From: Rhodobacteraceae bacterium IMCC1335
Lineage (GTDB): Bacteria > Pseudomonadota > Alphaproteobacteria > Rhodobacterales > Rhodobacteraceae
Direction of reading: 5' to 3'
NCBI GenBank assembly: GCA_039640495.1
Contig: CP046864.1
Location: 3,459,001-3,523,000 of the forward strand
Length of the DNA: 64,000 bases
The notes beneath the pieces were generated by a model that was not told the origin of the DNA, ran no database searches, and saw only the letters and a list, made by a program, of their open reading frames with translations. The number at the start of each line of letters is the position of its first letter. The first letter of the stretch is position 1. Both the position numbers and the translations under genes were made by a program. This document shows positions 1 through 9,850 of the stretch, one piece after another.

Positions 1-1387
1 CACTGGGGGGCTTATCAAGGATAGTTTGGGGAATAATAGCACCGGGTGGGCCCTGCATCCACGCGCGATGATGCGCATTGCGCCACTGACAAATTTCAAA
101 AACGCGGGTTTTATAAAGATCTTTAATCGGATTATAGCCGCCGGCCATATCGCCATAAATCGTGGCATATCCCACGGCCACTTCTGATTTATTTCCCGTT
201 GTCAGCAGCATTTCCCCAAATTTATTTGAGAGCGCCATTAAGAACAGGCCCCGCAAACGCGATTGTATGTTTTCTTCCGTTAAATCGGGCTGTGTGCCCT
301 CGAAAAGCGGGGCAAGGCTGTCATGTATAGCCGCTTGGCCCTGCGAAATCGGTAGAAAATCATACCGGCATTTCAGATTTTCAGCCAAATCTTTGGCATC
401 CTGCAAAGAGCCTTCGGACGTATAATCTGAAGGTAACATAACAGCGCGCAGATTCTCAGCGCCCAGCGCATCGGCGGCAATTGCCGCCACCAAAGCGCTG
501 TCAACACCCCCAGACAGGCCCAGCAGAACCCGCGGAAACCCGCTTTTTGCGCAATAATCACGCAAGCCTGACACCATCGCATGATAATCCGCCTCTAGGC
601 TGCTGGGCAAAGGCGCCAAAACGCCTTGCGCCGCGCTCCAACCCGAGCCCTGCTTTCTCAGAACCACATCCGCAAGCGCCGATTCAAACATCGGCATCTG
701 CAAAGCCAATGCCCCGCCGGGATTAAGCACAAAGCTGCCCCCGTCAAACACCTGATCATCTTGGCCACCCACCATATTTAGATAAATCAACGGCAAGCCC
801 GTTTCGATCACGCGCGCCACCATAACATTCTGCCGCTCTTCAGATTTCTGGCGGTGATAGGGGGACCCGTTGGGCACTAATAAAAACTCGGCGCCGGTTT
901 CCTGCAAGGTTTCGGCCACATCCGGATGCCATGCATCTTCACAAATCGGGCTGCCAATCCGCGTATTGCCCACCGAATAGGGCCCCGCAATTTCGCCGGA
1001 GGAAAAAATGCGCACCTCATCAAATACGGATTGATTGGGCAAATGATGCTTTTCAACCACCGACACAACCCGGCCATCATTTAAGATAAAATACGCATTG
1101 AATAAAGCGCCCGCTTCCACCCACGGCCCGCCAATCGCCAAAGCCGGACCCTCTTTGCACGCCTGCGCCAACCCTTCAATTTCAGCAATCGCCGCGCGCT
1201 GAAAGGCCGGCTTCATCACAAGATCCTGCGCGTTATAGCCAGTGATGAACATTTCGGGAAAGGCGACCAGATCACTGCCCGCCGCTTTTGCGTGGCGCCA
1301 GGCCTCTTTGGCCAATCTGGCATTGCCCTGCAAATCCCCAACCGTAGGGTTTATTTGGGCCAGCGTTATTTGAAATCTATCGCTCAT
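1..1387 (-). CDS. nadE: Glutamine-dependent NAD+ synthetase, 3' end cut by the window
   Basis: Makes NAD+ from deamido-NAD+, ATP and glutamine in the cytoplasm. The protein reads MSDRFQITLAQINPTVGDL from the ATG at 1387. It has an N-terminal nitrilase-type glutaminase domain with the nucleophile Cys in ICEDAWH and an upstream catalytic Glu in FPEMF. A C-terminal synthetase domain follows, with the PP-loop motif SGGVDS and the downstream TTGNKSE motif. About 462 codons are present; the family is usually around 550, so the C-terminus lies beyond base 1. It lies 94 bp downstream of dnaE on the same strand. Motifs in both domains make the call secure. Confidence 0.95.
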   Translation of the reverse strand, partial: MSDRFQITLAQINPTVGDLQGNARLAKEAWRHAKAAGSDLVAFPEMFITGYNAQDLVMKPAFQRAAIAEIEGLAQACKEGPALAIGGPWVEAGALFNAYFILNDGRVVSVVEKHHLPNQSVFDEVRIFSSGEIAGPYSVGNTRIGSPICEDAWHPDVAETLQETGAEFLLVPNGSPYHRQKSEERQNVMVARVIETGLPLIYLNMVGGQDDQVFDGGSFVLNPGGALALQMPMFESALADVVLRKQGSGWSAAQGVLAPLPSSLEADYHAMVSGLRDYCAKSGFPRVLLGLSGGVDSALVAAIAADALGAENLRAVMLPSDYTSEGSLQDAKDLAENLKCRYDFLPISQGQAAIHDSLAPLFEGTQPDLTEENIQSRLRGLFLMALSNKFGEMLLTTGNKSEVAVGYATIYGDMAGGYNPIKDLYKTRVFEICQWRNAHHRAWMQGPPGAIIPQTILDKPPS

Positions 1388-1481
1388 TGCTTCGCTTTAC
1401 TCTTACCGATTATTCTGTGTCACTTAGCAGAATAGGACTAAAGGGAAAGTACCTAGACAGGCTTCAGCGTTAAAAAACCGC

Positions 1482-4400
1482 CTAAAGCTCTTCTACCTGT
1501 AACACGCCACCCAAACTTTTAATCGCGCCTTTGATTTGCGGTGTAACGGGAAATTCCTGACCAATGTCAATTTCAACTTCGCCCGGCAAATCCGGGTTCA
1601 ACAAGCAAAAATAGATCGGTCCTTTGCCGCCGCGTTTGCTGGTGCCCGCCGCTTGCTGCAACACCGAGGCCACAGAAGGCACGCTGTCCAAATTATCAAT
1701 GAAAATACGCAAACCGGTCGCCCCCGCATCCGCAATCGCCCCATCTAACGGCACCACCGAACGCACCAAAAGCTTCAACTGATCCGCTTCAAGGCTGGCC
1801 TCAACCCCCACCAGTACCTGCGCGCCCGCTTCTAAAAACTCTCTGCTTTTTTCCAGTGCATCGGAAAATAACGTTACCTCATAGGCGCCGCTCACATCGC
1901 TCAGTTGCGCAAAGGCAAAGCGATTGCCTTTTGCTGATTTGCGCTCTTGCCGGCCCGCAACAACGCCTGCCAATTTTGCAACAAGTGGACCATTTTCGGC
2001 TTTTTTCTGAAGCTCCTCCAATGTCATTACGCCTTTGCGCCGCAATGGCGCCATATAATCATCTAGCGGGTGCCCCGATAGGTAAAAACCGATTGCGGCA
2101 AATTCTTCAGAAAGACGTTCTGCGGGCAGCCAGTCTTCCATCGAAATCAGTCGCGGTTCCGGCAGATCCTCACCCGCCTCACCGAATAACGAGACCTGGT
2201 TAGAGGCTTTTTGTTCGTGAATAGCGGCTGAATAGCCCACCAAAGCATCTAGGCTGGAAAAGACCCGACGCCGATTGCCATCCAGTTCATCAAACGCCCC
2301 TGCCCGGGCCAGCATCTCCAATGGCCGCTTGCCAACGCGCTTCAGATCCACCCGCCGCGCCACATCAAACAAGGTTACAAAAGGCCGCTCAACGCCCTCT
2401 ACAAGACGCGCCTGGGTAAATAGCCGCATCGCCTCTACGCCCACATTCTTTAACGCCCCAAGCGCATAAACCAGCGCGCCTTCATGCACGTCAAACGTAG
2501 CTTGCGAGCGGTTGATGCAAGGCGGCACGAACGGCAATGATAAGCCCTTGCGTACCTCTTCAAAATAAACCGCCAGCTTATCCGTTAAATGCAGATCACA
2601 ATTCATCACGCCGGCCATGAATTCGACCGGATGGTTGGCTTTGAGCCACGCGGTTTGATAGCTGACCACGGCGTAAGCGGCGGCATGCGATTTGTTAAAC
2701 CCATAATTGGCGAATTTTTCCAACAAATCGAAAACTTCAGAGGCTTTTTTTGCATCCACTCCATTTTCCGCCGCGCCCTTTTCAAATTTGGGGCGCTCGG
2801 CATCCATCGCCTCTTTGATCTTTTTCCCCATCGCGCGGCGTAATAGATCGGCCCCGCCAAGGCTATAATTCGCCATCACCTGCGCGATCTGCATCACTTG
2901 TTCCTGATACACGATAATGCCTTGGGTTTCTTCCAAAATATCATCAATAAGGGGATGAATAGAGGCCCGTTCTTTCAAGCCGTTTTTCACTTCGCAATAG
3001 GTTGGAATATTTTCCATCGGACCCGGGCGGTACAAAGCCACAAGCGCCACAATATCTTCAATACAAGTGGGCTTCATCCGCTTTAACGCATCCATCATGC
3101 CGCTGGATTCTACCTGAAACACCGCGATTGTTTTTGCCGCCGCATAGAGCGCGTATGATTTTTCATCATCAAGCGGGATCGCCGCAATATCATCCTGCGT
3201 GCCCGCCGCTGGCTCATATAAACTACTGCCATCCGCTGCGATATGCAGCGCACGGCCCGATTTAATCACCAATTCAACGGCGTTTTGTATCACGGTTAAG
3301 GTTTTCAATCCCAGAAAGTCGAATTTTACCAGACCGGCCTGTTCCACCCATTTCATGTTGAACTGCGTGGCGGGCATATCCGATCTGGGGTCCTGATACA
3401 GGGGCACCAGCGCATCCAGCGGCCGATCACCGATCACCACCCCGGCCGCATGGGTCGAAGCATTGCGCAGCAACCCCTCGACCTGTTGCCCATAAGTAAG
3501 CAAACGGTCCACAACCTCTTCATTTTGCGCCTCTTCGCGCAAACGTGGCTCATCAGCCAAGGCTTTTTCAATGCTAACAGGCTTCACCCCTTCCACCGGA
3601 ATCATTTTGGAAAGGCGGTCGACTTGACCATAGGGCATTTGCAAAACCCGCCCGATATCTCGAACAGCCGCTTTTGATAAAAGCGCCCCAAAGGTGATGA
3701 TCTGGCCCACTTTATCACGGCCATATTTTTCTTGAACATATTGGATCACTTCATCGCGGCGATCCATACAGAAATCGATATCAAAATCCGGCATGCTCAC
3801 GCGTTCTGGATTTAAAAACCGTTCAAACAAAAGCGAATAGCGCAGCGGATCCAAATCGGTAATGGTCAGCGAATAAGCCACCAAACTGCCCGCCCCAGAT
3901 CCACGCCCAGGACCAACCGGTATGTTTTTTTCTTTCGCCCATTTGATAAAATCTGCCACGATCAGAAAATAACCTGGAAAGCCCATGCCTTCGATAATCT
4001 TCAACTCAAATTCAAGACGCTTTTCATAGGCCTCCACCGTATCCGCATGCGGAATAATCGCCAACCGCGCGGCCAAGCCCTCTTGCGCCTGGCGCCGTAA
4101 TTCTTGAACCTCATCAGTTGCAAATTTTGGCAAAATCGGATCCCGCCGATAAGCCATGAAGGCGCAGCGGCGTGCGATTTCTAGCGTATTGGCAACGGCT
4201 TCGGGAAGATCAGCAAAGAGCGTCACCATTTCTTGTGGCGTTTTGAAATAATGCTGCGCGCTTAGCCGACGGCGGGGTGCTTGCTGATCCACATAAGCCC
4301 CTTCGGCGATGCAAATCAACGCATCATGCGCCTCATACATGTCGGGTTTGGGGAAATATACATCATTGGTGGCCACCAAAGGCAAATCCATACGATACGC

Positions 4401-4994
4401 AAACTCGATAAATCCGGCCTCTGTCAACCGTTCGACCTCGGGAAGCCCCGTCTCCCCGGGATGGCGCTGCAACTCAACATACAGGCGATCCCCATAAATT
4501 TCGGAAAATTGCTGCATCAACGCTTCTGCTGCTGGCGCTTGGCCCGCTCTGAGCAAGCAGCCCACAGGACCATCTGCGCCCCCCGTTAAGCAGATCAGAT
4601 CTTTATGAAAACGCTTCAAATCCTCTAAGCTGACTTGCGGCAGCTCGCCATCAGCCTTGAGATATAAGCAAGAGTTCAATTTGAGTAAGTTTTCATATCC
4701 CGTTTCCGATTGCGCCAGCAGCACGATCGGCGCCGGCGGTGGTTTGCGCCCACCCAACGGTACGGGGGCATAAGCCAGATCAATCTGACAGCCCAGAATG
4801 GGTTGCACACCGGCCGCACTGGCAGAAACCGAAAATTCAAGCGCAGCGAATAAATTATTGCTATCTGTCAGCGCAACGGCCGGCATCGCCATGTTTTGGC
4901 ATAAATCCGGAAGCTTTTTCAGCCGCATCGCCCCTTCAAGAAGGGAATACTCGCTGTGCAATCTCAGATGGATGAATTGGGCATTTTTTGTCAT
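1482..4994 (-). CDS. dnaE: DNA polymerase III subunit alpha
   Basis: Catalytic subunit of the replicative DNA polymerase. I chose the ATG at 4994 (MTKNAQFIHLRLHSEYSLLE), which puts the PHP domain start HLRLHSEYS at the usual place; an in-frame ATG nine codons upstream would add an unlike N-terminus. Domains in order: PHP exonuclease-like domain (about 1-280), C-family polymerase palm with the Asp motif PDFDIDFCMDRR, GPGRGSGAGS in the fingers/palm region, a helix-hairpin-helix region, and an OB fold near 970-1070. The length of 1170 aa is typical of proteobacterial DnaE1. Divergent from xdhA, with 227 bp between them. Confidence 0.97.
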   Translation of the reverse strand: MTKNAQFIHLRLHSEYSLLEGAMRLKKLPDLCQNMAMPAVALTDSNNLFAALEFSVSASAAGVQPILGCQIDLAYAPVPLGGRKPPPAPIVLLAQSETGYENLLKLNSCLYLKADGELPQVSLEDLKRFHKDLICLTGGADGPVGCLLRAGQAPAAEALMQQFSEIYGDRLYVELQRHPGETGLPEVERLTEAGFIEFAYRMDLPLVATNDVYFPKPDMYEAHDALICIAEGAYVDQQAPRRRLSAQHYFKTPQEMVTLFADLPEAVANTLEIARRCAFMAYRRDPILPKFATDEVQELRRQAQEGLAARLAIIPHADTVEAYEKRLEFELKIIEGMGFPGYFLIVADFIKWAKEKNIPVGPGRGSGAGSLVAYSLTITDLDPLRYSLLFERFLNPERVSMPDFDIDFCMDRRDEVIQYVQEKYGRDKVGQIITFGALLSKAAVRDIGRVLQMPYGQVDRLSKMIPVEGVKPVSIEKALADEPRLREEAQNEEVVDRLLTYGQQVEGLLRNASTHAAGVVIGDRPLDALVPLYQDPRSDMPATQFNMKWVEQAGLVKFDFLGLKTLTVIQNAVELVIKSGRALHIAADGSSLYEPAAGTQDDIAAIPLDDEKSYALYAAAKTIAVFQVESSGMMDALKRMKPTCIEDIVALVALYRPGPMENIPTYCEVKNGLKERASIHPLIDDILEETQGIIVYQEQVMQIAQVMANYSLGGADLLRRAMGKKIKEAMDAERPKFEKGAAENGVDAKKASEVFDLLEKFANYGFNKSHAAAYAVVSYQTAWLKANHPVEFMAGVMNCDLHLTDKLAVYFEEVRKGLSLPFVPPCINRSQATFDVHEGALVYALGALKNVGVEAMRLFTQARLVEGVERPFVTLFDVARRVDLKRVGKRPLEMLARAGAFDELDGNRRRVFSSLDALVGYSAAIHEQKASNQVSLFGEAGEDLPEPRLISMEDWLPAERLSEEFAAIGFYLSGHPLDDYMAPLRRKGVMTLEELQKKAENGPLVAKLAGVVAGRQERKSAKGNRFAFAQLSDVSGAYEVTLFSDALEKSREFLEAGAQVLVGVEASLEADQLKLLVRSVVPLDGAIADAGATGLRIFIDNLDSVPSVASVLQQAAGTSKRGGKGPIYFCLLNPDLPGEVEIDIGQEFPVTPQIKGAIKSLGGVLQVEEL

Positions 4995-5221
4995 ACATTT
5001 AGAATAGACCAGCCGCGGCACGACCCCAATGCCTTATTTCAAAGTTTGCCCTAAAAATCACCAATTTGGAAATAAAAAGCCCTCTGGCACCCTTCCTTGA
5101 AAATAAATCTTGCCAGGATGGTAAATCGGCGGCTAACGTTGAGGAAGACAAACTCACATCTTCTACGCCGCATCGAAGGTTTTGAGACAGGGAAATATGG
5201 TAAGGCGGCAGGTTTAACCCG

Positions 5222-6595
5222 ATGAACATATCGTTTCTTCTGAATGGAGAGACAGTGGCCCTGGCGAATATCAGTGCTACCACAAGCTTTTTGGATTGGC
5301 TGCGTGAAACGCGTGGACTGACGGGAACCAAAGAAGGCTGCAATGAAGGCGATTGCGGGGCCTGCACAGTGGTGGTGATAACCCCAGAGGCCGTCCAAGC
5401 GCTGAATGCCTGTATTCTCTTATTGCCACAATTACAGGGTAAAGCCGTGCGCACCGTGGAAGCTTTGGGGCAAGGCGAAGCATTGCACCCGGTGCAAAGC
5501 GCGATGATCGACGCGCATGGAAGCCAATGTGGCTTCTGCACGCCGGGATTTATCGCCTCAATGGCTGCCGCGCAGATCAATCAAGATGAAGATCATGCAA
5601 CCACGCTGGCAGGTAATTTATGCCGCTGCACGGGCTATGCGCCTATTTTACGCGCCGCCCAAGCCAGCGCCCGCTTATCACAGCCCGACTGGCTGCGCAG
5701 CGACCGACAAAAATTGGCCGCATTGGATCTACAGCAGGAACAAACCTATCTGCCAAGCTCGAGCGATGCCTTGGCCAGCCTATTGCTTGAGGAGCCGGAA
5801 ACGGTTTTGGTCGCCGGCGCAACCGATCTGGCATTATGGATCACAAAAGATCTGCGCAACCCCGCCCCATTGGCGTTTTTACATCAGGCAAAAGATCTGG
5901 CGCAAATTGAAGATAACGGCGATCATATCCGTATCGGTGCTATGGTGTCTATCGAAGCCCTGCGCCTATGGGCGCAAAAGCCTTTGCCGCATTATAGCGA
6001 GATGTTGCGACGCTATGGATCAACGCAAGTGCGCATGGCGGCCACATTGGGTGGTAATATCGCCAATGGATCGCCCATTGGAGACAATGCGCCCGCTCTG
6101 ATCGCGCTTGGTGCTAAACTGGTGCTGCGCCGCGGTGCAGATCGTCGCGAAATTGATTTGGAAACATTCTTCCTGAGCTATGGCAAACAGGATCTGCAAA
6201 AGGCAGAATTTGTTGAGGCTATTTTGCTGCCAAAGCTGGGCGCATCTCTGTATTGCTATAAGCTTTCCAAACGCTTTGATCAGGATATTTCTGCGGTATG
6301 CGGATGTTTTAGTATTGGGATCAAAGAAGGTTATGTAGAACGCGCGCGGATTTGCTTTGGCGGTATGGCTGGCACGCCGCAGCGCGCGTATAAAACAGAG
6401 GCTGCACTGCTCGGCCAACCATGGCAAGAAAGCAGCCTTGAAACCTGTCGCGCAGCTTTGACAGCTGATTTTCAGCCCCTCAGCGATATGCGCGCCTCTG
6501 CCGCCTATCGCCAAGACGCTGCCTATGGGCTGTTGCTCCGTTGTTTTCTTGAAAGCCAAGATTGTGCCGTGAACCTGATGGGAGTAAACGCATGA
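5222..6595 (+). CDS. xdhA: Xanthine dehydrogenase small subunit (2Fe-2S and FAD)
   Basis: Electron-transfer subunit of the xanthine dehydrogenase that oxidises hypoxanthine and xanthine to urate with NAD+. The N-terminus is a plant-type ferredoxin domain (Cys40, 45, 48, 63 in EGCNEGDCGACTV and downstream). A second [2Fe-2S] helical domain follows (Cys103, 106 in QCGFCTPGF; Cys134, 136 in GNLCRCTGYAP). From about residue 180 it is a CO-dehydrogenase flavoprotein-type FAD domain (VAGATDLALW, ATLGGNIANGSPIGD). The length of 457 aa fits bacterial XdhA. First gene of a plus-strand operon; its stop overlaps the xdhB start (ATGA). Confidence 0.96.
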   Translation: MNISFLLNGETVALANISATTSFLDWLRETRGLTGTKEGCNEGDCGACTVVVITPEAVQALNACILLLPQLQGKAVRTVEALGQGEALHPVQSAMIDAHGSQCGFCTPGFIASMAAAQINQDEDHATTLAGNLCRCTGYAPILRAAQASARLSQPDWLRSDRQKLAALDLQQEQTYLPSSSDALASLLLEEPETVLVAGATDLALWITKDLRNPAPLAFLHQAKDLAQIEDNGDHIRIGAMVSIEALRLWAQKPLPHYSEMLRRYGSTQVRMAATLGGNIANGSPIGDNAPALIALGAKLVLRRGADRREIDLETFFLSYGKQDLQKAEFVEAILLPKLGASLYCYKLSKRFDQDISAVCGCFSIGIKEGYVERARICFGGMAGTPQRAYKTEAALLGQPWQESSLETCRAALTADFQPLSDMRASAAYRQDAAYGLLLRCFLESQDCAVNLMGVNA

Positions 6596-8910
6596 GCCAC
6601 GGCCACCCGTTTCCCCATGATGCCGCCCATCTGCACGTGACCGGTGCCGCGCGCTACCTTGATGATCTGCCTTGCCCCGCCAATTGCTTGCACCTAGCGT
6701 TTGGGCTTTCCAGCATCGCCTCGGGGCAAATCACCGATCTGAGCTTAGATCAGGTGCGCGCCCATGAAGGCGTGATCGCCGTCTTAACAGCCGAAGATCT
6801 GCTATTTTCAAACGATGTCTCGCCGGCAGCAGGCGATGAACCGCTTTTAAGCGAGGGCCGCGTTCATTATAGCGGCCAACCGATTTTTTTGGTGATTGCG
6901 ACCAGCCACTTGAGCGCGCGCAAAGCCGCGCGCTTGGCACAGGTTACCTATGAGGAACACGAGGCGATCCTGTCGATAGACCAAGCCCTCGCCGCCAATA
7001 GCCGCTTTGAGGATGGTCCCCGCATCTACCAAAAAGGTGATCCTAGCGCGGCTATCGCGCAGGCCGCGCATAAAATCCAAGGTAAGATTGTGATAGGGGG
7101 GCAAGAACATTTTTACCTTGAAGGCCAAGCCGCACTGGCCCTGCCGCAGGATGATCAGGAAATGGTCATCCACAGCTCGACGCAACACCCCAGCGAAATA
7201 CAGCATAAGGTTGCCGATGCTTTGGGTCTTCAAATGCAAGATGTCCGCGTTGAAGTGCGGCGGATGGGCGGTGCGTTTGGGGGAAAGGAAAGCCAAGGCA
7301 ACGCATTGGCCGTTGCCTGCGCCATCGCTGCCCGACATACCGGACGCCCCTGCAAGATGCGCTATGATCGCGATGACGATATGATGATCACTGGCAAACG
7401 CCATGATTTTCGCATTTCTTATCAAGCAGGTTTTGACGCAGAGGGGCGCATTGCCGGGGTCGCATTCGTGCAATATGCGCGCTGCGGTTGGGCCCAAGAC
7501 CTTTCACTGCCCGTGGCGGATCGGGCGATGTTACATGCCGATAATGCCTATCATCTGCCGCATTGCCGCATCGAAAGCCATCGTTTGAAAACCAATACGC
7601 AAAGCGCCACGGCCTTTCGCGGCTTTGGTGGCCCGCAAGGCATGTTGGGAATCGAACGCGTGCTTGACCATATTGCGCATTATTTAAAGCAAGATGCGTT
7701 CGATATCCGGCGCCGCAATTTTTACGCTGATATGGCGGTAGCGCCGCGCTCATCTGCTCGGTCTGAAAATACTCAAACCACACCCTATGGTATGCCGGTT
7801 ACCGATTTTATTCTGCATCAATTGACCGATCAGTTGGCAAAAACAAGCCAATATTCAGACCGCAAGGCCGCAATTAAAACCTGGAATACGCAAAATCCCA
7901 TTTTAAAACGCGGGATCGCGCTAACCCCCGTTAAATTTGGTATTTCCTTTACCCTAAGTCACCTAAATCAAGCGGGCGCTTTGGTGCATCTCTACCAAGA
8001 TGGCAGCATCAGAATCAATCATGGCGGAACCGAGATGGGCCAAGGTCTGTTTCAAAAACTTGCCCAAGTGGCGGCTTTTGAATTTGGCGTTGATATGCAA
8101 CAGATCAAAATCACGGCAACAGATACCGCAAAAGTGCCCAATACCTCTGCCACTGCGGCCAGTTCGGGAAGCGATTTAAACGGCATGGCAATCAAACGGG
8201 CTTGCGAACAAATCACCGCGCGCATCAGCGATTTTGTGAAACAACATTTTCAAAAACCCAATGCCATAGTGGGATTTGAAAACAATCATATAAGCATCGA
8301 CGCGCGGCGCGTGCCCTTCCAAGAAATTGCCAAATTATGTTACGAAAACAGAATTAATTTATCGGCAAACGGGTTTTACAAAACACCTGGCCTTAAATGG
8401 GATCGCATCAAAGGCGAGGGGCGACCCTTTTTCTATTTCGCGTATGGCGCCGCTGTCAGCGAGGTTGTGATCGATCGTCTCACGGGTGAAAATCGCATTT
8501 TGCGCTGCGACATCCTGCACGATGTGGGGGCCAGCCTTAATCCGGCGCTGGATATTGGCCAAATCGAGGGTGGATATGTGCAAGGCGCGGGTTGGTTAAC
8601 CACCGAAGAATTGGTCTGGGATCAAAGCGGTCATTTGCGCACCCATGCGCCCTCAACCTATAAAATCCCAACCATTGGCGACCAACCGGACATTTTCAAC
8701 GTTGCACTTTGGAACGGCCAAAACACGGAAAACACAATTTATCGATCAAAAGCGGTGGGAGAGCCGCCCTTTATGCTGGGCAACTCGGTCTTTTTGGCGC
8801 TGAGCCATGCGATTTCAGCATGCGGCAGTGCCTATCCCGACTTGCAGGCCCCGGCAACGCCCGAACAAGTGTTTCACTCGGTGCAGCGAGCGCAAGCGCA
8901 TGGGGTTTGA
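6592..8910 (+). CDS. xdhB: Xanthine dehydrogenase molybdopterin-binding subunit
   Basis: Catalytic subunit carrying the molybdenum cofactor. I chose the ATG at 6592 (MSHGHPFPHDAAHLHVTG), which overlaps the xdhA stop by ATGA and gives the family's normal N-terminus; an in-frame ATG 30 nt earlier is less likely. Visible family motifs: HVTGAARYLDDLP at the start, GGAFGGKE, the arginine-containing substrate loop TAFRGFGGPQG, GGTEMGQG, and SKAVGEPPFMLG, whose Glu is the active-site base. The length of 772 aa is usual for the two-subunit bacterial enzyme. The last bases overlap the xdhC start. Confidence 0.96.
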   Translation: MSHGHPFPHDAAHLHVTGAARYLDDLPCPANCLHLAFGLSSIASGQITDLSLDQVRAHEGVIAVLTAEDLLFSNDVSPAAGDEPLLSEGRVHYSGQPIFLVIATSHLSARKAARLAQVTYEEHEAILSIDQALAANSRFEDGPRIYQKGDPSAAIAQAAHKIQGKIVIGGQEHFYLEGQAALALPQDDQEMVIHSSTQHPSEIQHKVADALGLQMQDVRVEVRRMGGAFGGKESQGNALAVACAIAARHTGRPCKMRYDRDDDMMITGKRHDFRISYQAGFDAEGRIAGVAFVQYARCGWAQDLSLPVADRAMLHADNAYHLPHCRIESHRLKTNTQSATAFRGFGGPQGMLGIERVLDHIAHYLKQDAFDIRRRNFYADMAVAPRSSARSENTQTTPYGMPVTDFILHQLTDQLAKTSQYSDRKAAIKTWNTQNPILKRGIALTPVKFGISFTLSHLNQAGALVHLYQDGSIRINHGGTEMGQGLFQKLAQVAAFEFGVDMQQIKITATDTAKVPNTSATAASSGSDLNGMAIKRACEQITARISDFVKQHFQKPNAIVGFENNHISIDARRVPFQEIAKLCYENRINLSANGFYKTPGLKWDRIKGEGRPFFYFAYGAAVSEVVIDRLTGENRILRCDILHDVGASLNPALDIGQIEGGYVQGAGWLTTEELVWDQSGHLRTHAPSTYKIPTIGDQPDIFNVALWNGQNTENTIYRSKAVGEPPFMLGNSVFLALSHAISACGSAYPDLQAPATPEQVFHSVQRAQAHGV

Positions 8911-9850
8911 TTTAGATGCGCTGACCCGGGCGGCCTGCAAATACGGGCCCATCGCCCGCGTGGTCGTGGCGGATGTTGCAGGATCTAGCCCGCGCGATAT
9001 CGGGGCCTCAATGTTGGTTTGGAAAACCGGTCAAAGCGGCACGATCGGGGGCGGTGCGCTTGAATACCAAGCCACCCGCGCTGCGCGTGAAGCCATCGAG
9101 CAGGGGAAAACCAGCGCGCTGTTTAGCCGCCATCCGCTGGGGCCTGACTTGGGCCAATGCTGCGGCGGCTCAGTCGCGTTGGTGACCGAGTTTTTTTCAA
9201 CAAAATCCATGCCTCAAGCCGATGGAAATTTGCTAATTAGGCGGATCACCGGCGCATCAACGCTGCCTTTTTCGGCCAAACGCGTTCTTGCAGATCACCG
9301 CGGACAAGGGGTTTTGCCAAAACCCGGCCTCTATGATGGTTGGATGATCGAACCGGTTTTTGCGCCCAGCGCGCAGCTTTGGATCTGGGGGGCCGGTCAT
9401 GTCGGGCGCGCCTTGGTGCATATGTTTGCCCGCCTGCCCGATTTAGAGATCACTTGGGTCGATACGGATCTTTCACGCTTTCCAGATCGCGCTCCGGAAC
9501 GGGTAATTATGCTGCCTGCAAAAACCCCAACCGCGCTGATCAAGCATGCGCCCCAAACGGCACAGCATCTGATCCTGACATTTTCGCACAGTTTGGACTT
9601 AGAATTATGCAATGGATTGCTGCGGCACGGGTTTGACTGGGCAGGGCTGATAGGATCTGCCACCAAATGGGCGCGTTTTAAAAAGCGTTTGCAAGCTTTT
9701 GGGCATAATTCGGCCAGTATCAACCGGATCACCTGTCCCATCGGATCACGCGATTTTGGTAAGCATCCAGCCGAAATCGCCATCGGAGTCAGCGCAGCGT
9801 TTTTGGAAAGGCGCGTTGAGAACCGTGCCTTAACAAGGAAGAAAGCGTGA
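8900..9850 (+). CDS. xdhC: Xanthine dehydrogenase accessory protein XdhC
   Basis: Binds molybdenum cofactor and promotes its sulfuration and insertion into XdhB; not part of the mature enzyme. The start at 8900 (MGFDLDALTRAA) overlaps the end of xdhB by 11 bp; longer in-frame starts lie inside xdhB and have no family-like sequence. Motifs: SSPRDIGASMLV, GGGALEY, GPDLGQCCGG with the paired cysteines expected for cofactor binding, and a Rossmann-type GAGHVGRALVHM in the C-terminal half. The C-terminal part (HPAEIAIGVSAAFLERR) also fits the family. 316 aa. Stop and start of the next gene overlap as GTGA, so translation is probably coupled. Confidence 0.95.
   Translation: MGFDLDALTRAACKYGPIARVVVADVAGSSPRDIGASMLVWKTGQSGTIGGGALEYQATRAAREAIEQGKTSALFSRHPLGPDLGQCCGGSVALVTEFFSTKSMPQADGNLLIRRITGASTLPFSAKRVLADHRGQGVLPKPGLYDGWMIEPVFAPSAQLWIWGAGHVGRALVHMFARLPDLEITWVDTDLSRFPDRAPERVIMLPAKTPTALIKHAPQTAQHLILTFSHSLDLELCNGLLRHGFDWAGLIGSATKWARFKKRLQAFGHNSASINRITCPIGSRDFGKHPAEIAIGVSAAFLERRVENRALTRKKA

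Noticed and set aside
4999..5580. Minus-strand frame of 193 codons over the xdhA start
   Set aside because: It covers the ferredoxin domain of xdhA, has no family-like sequence and no ribosome site; a shadow of xdhA.
6847..7497. Minus-strand frame of 216 codons inside xdhB
   Set aside because: Lies wholly inside a well-supported gene and shows no motif.
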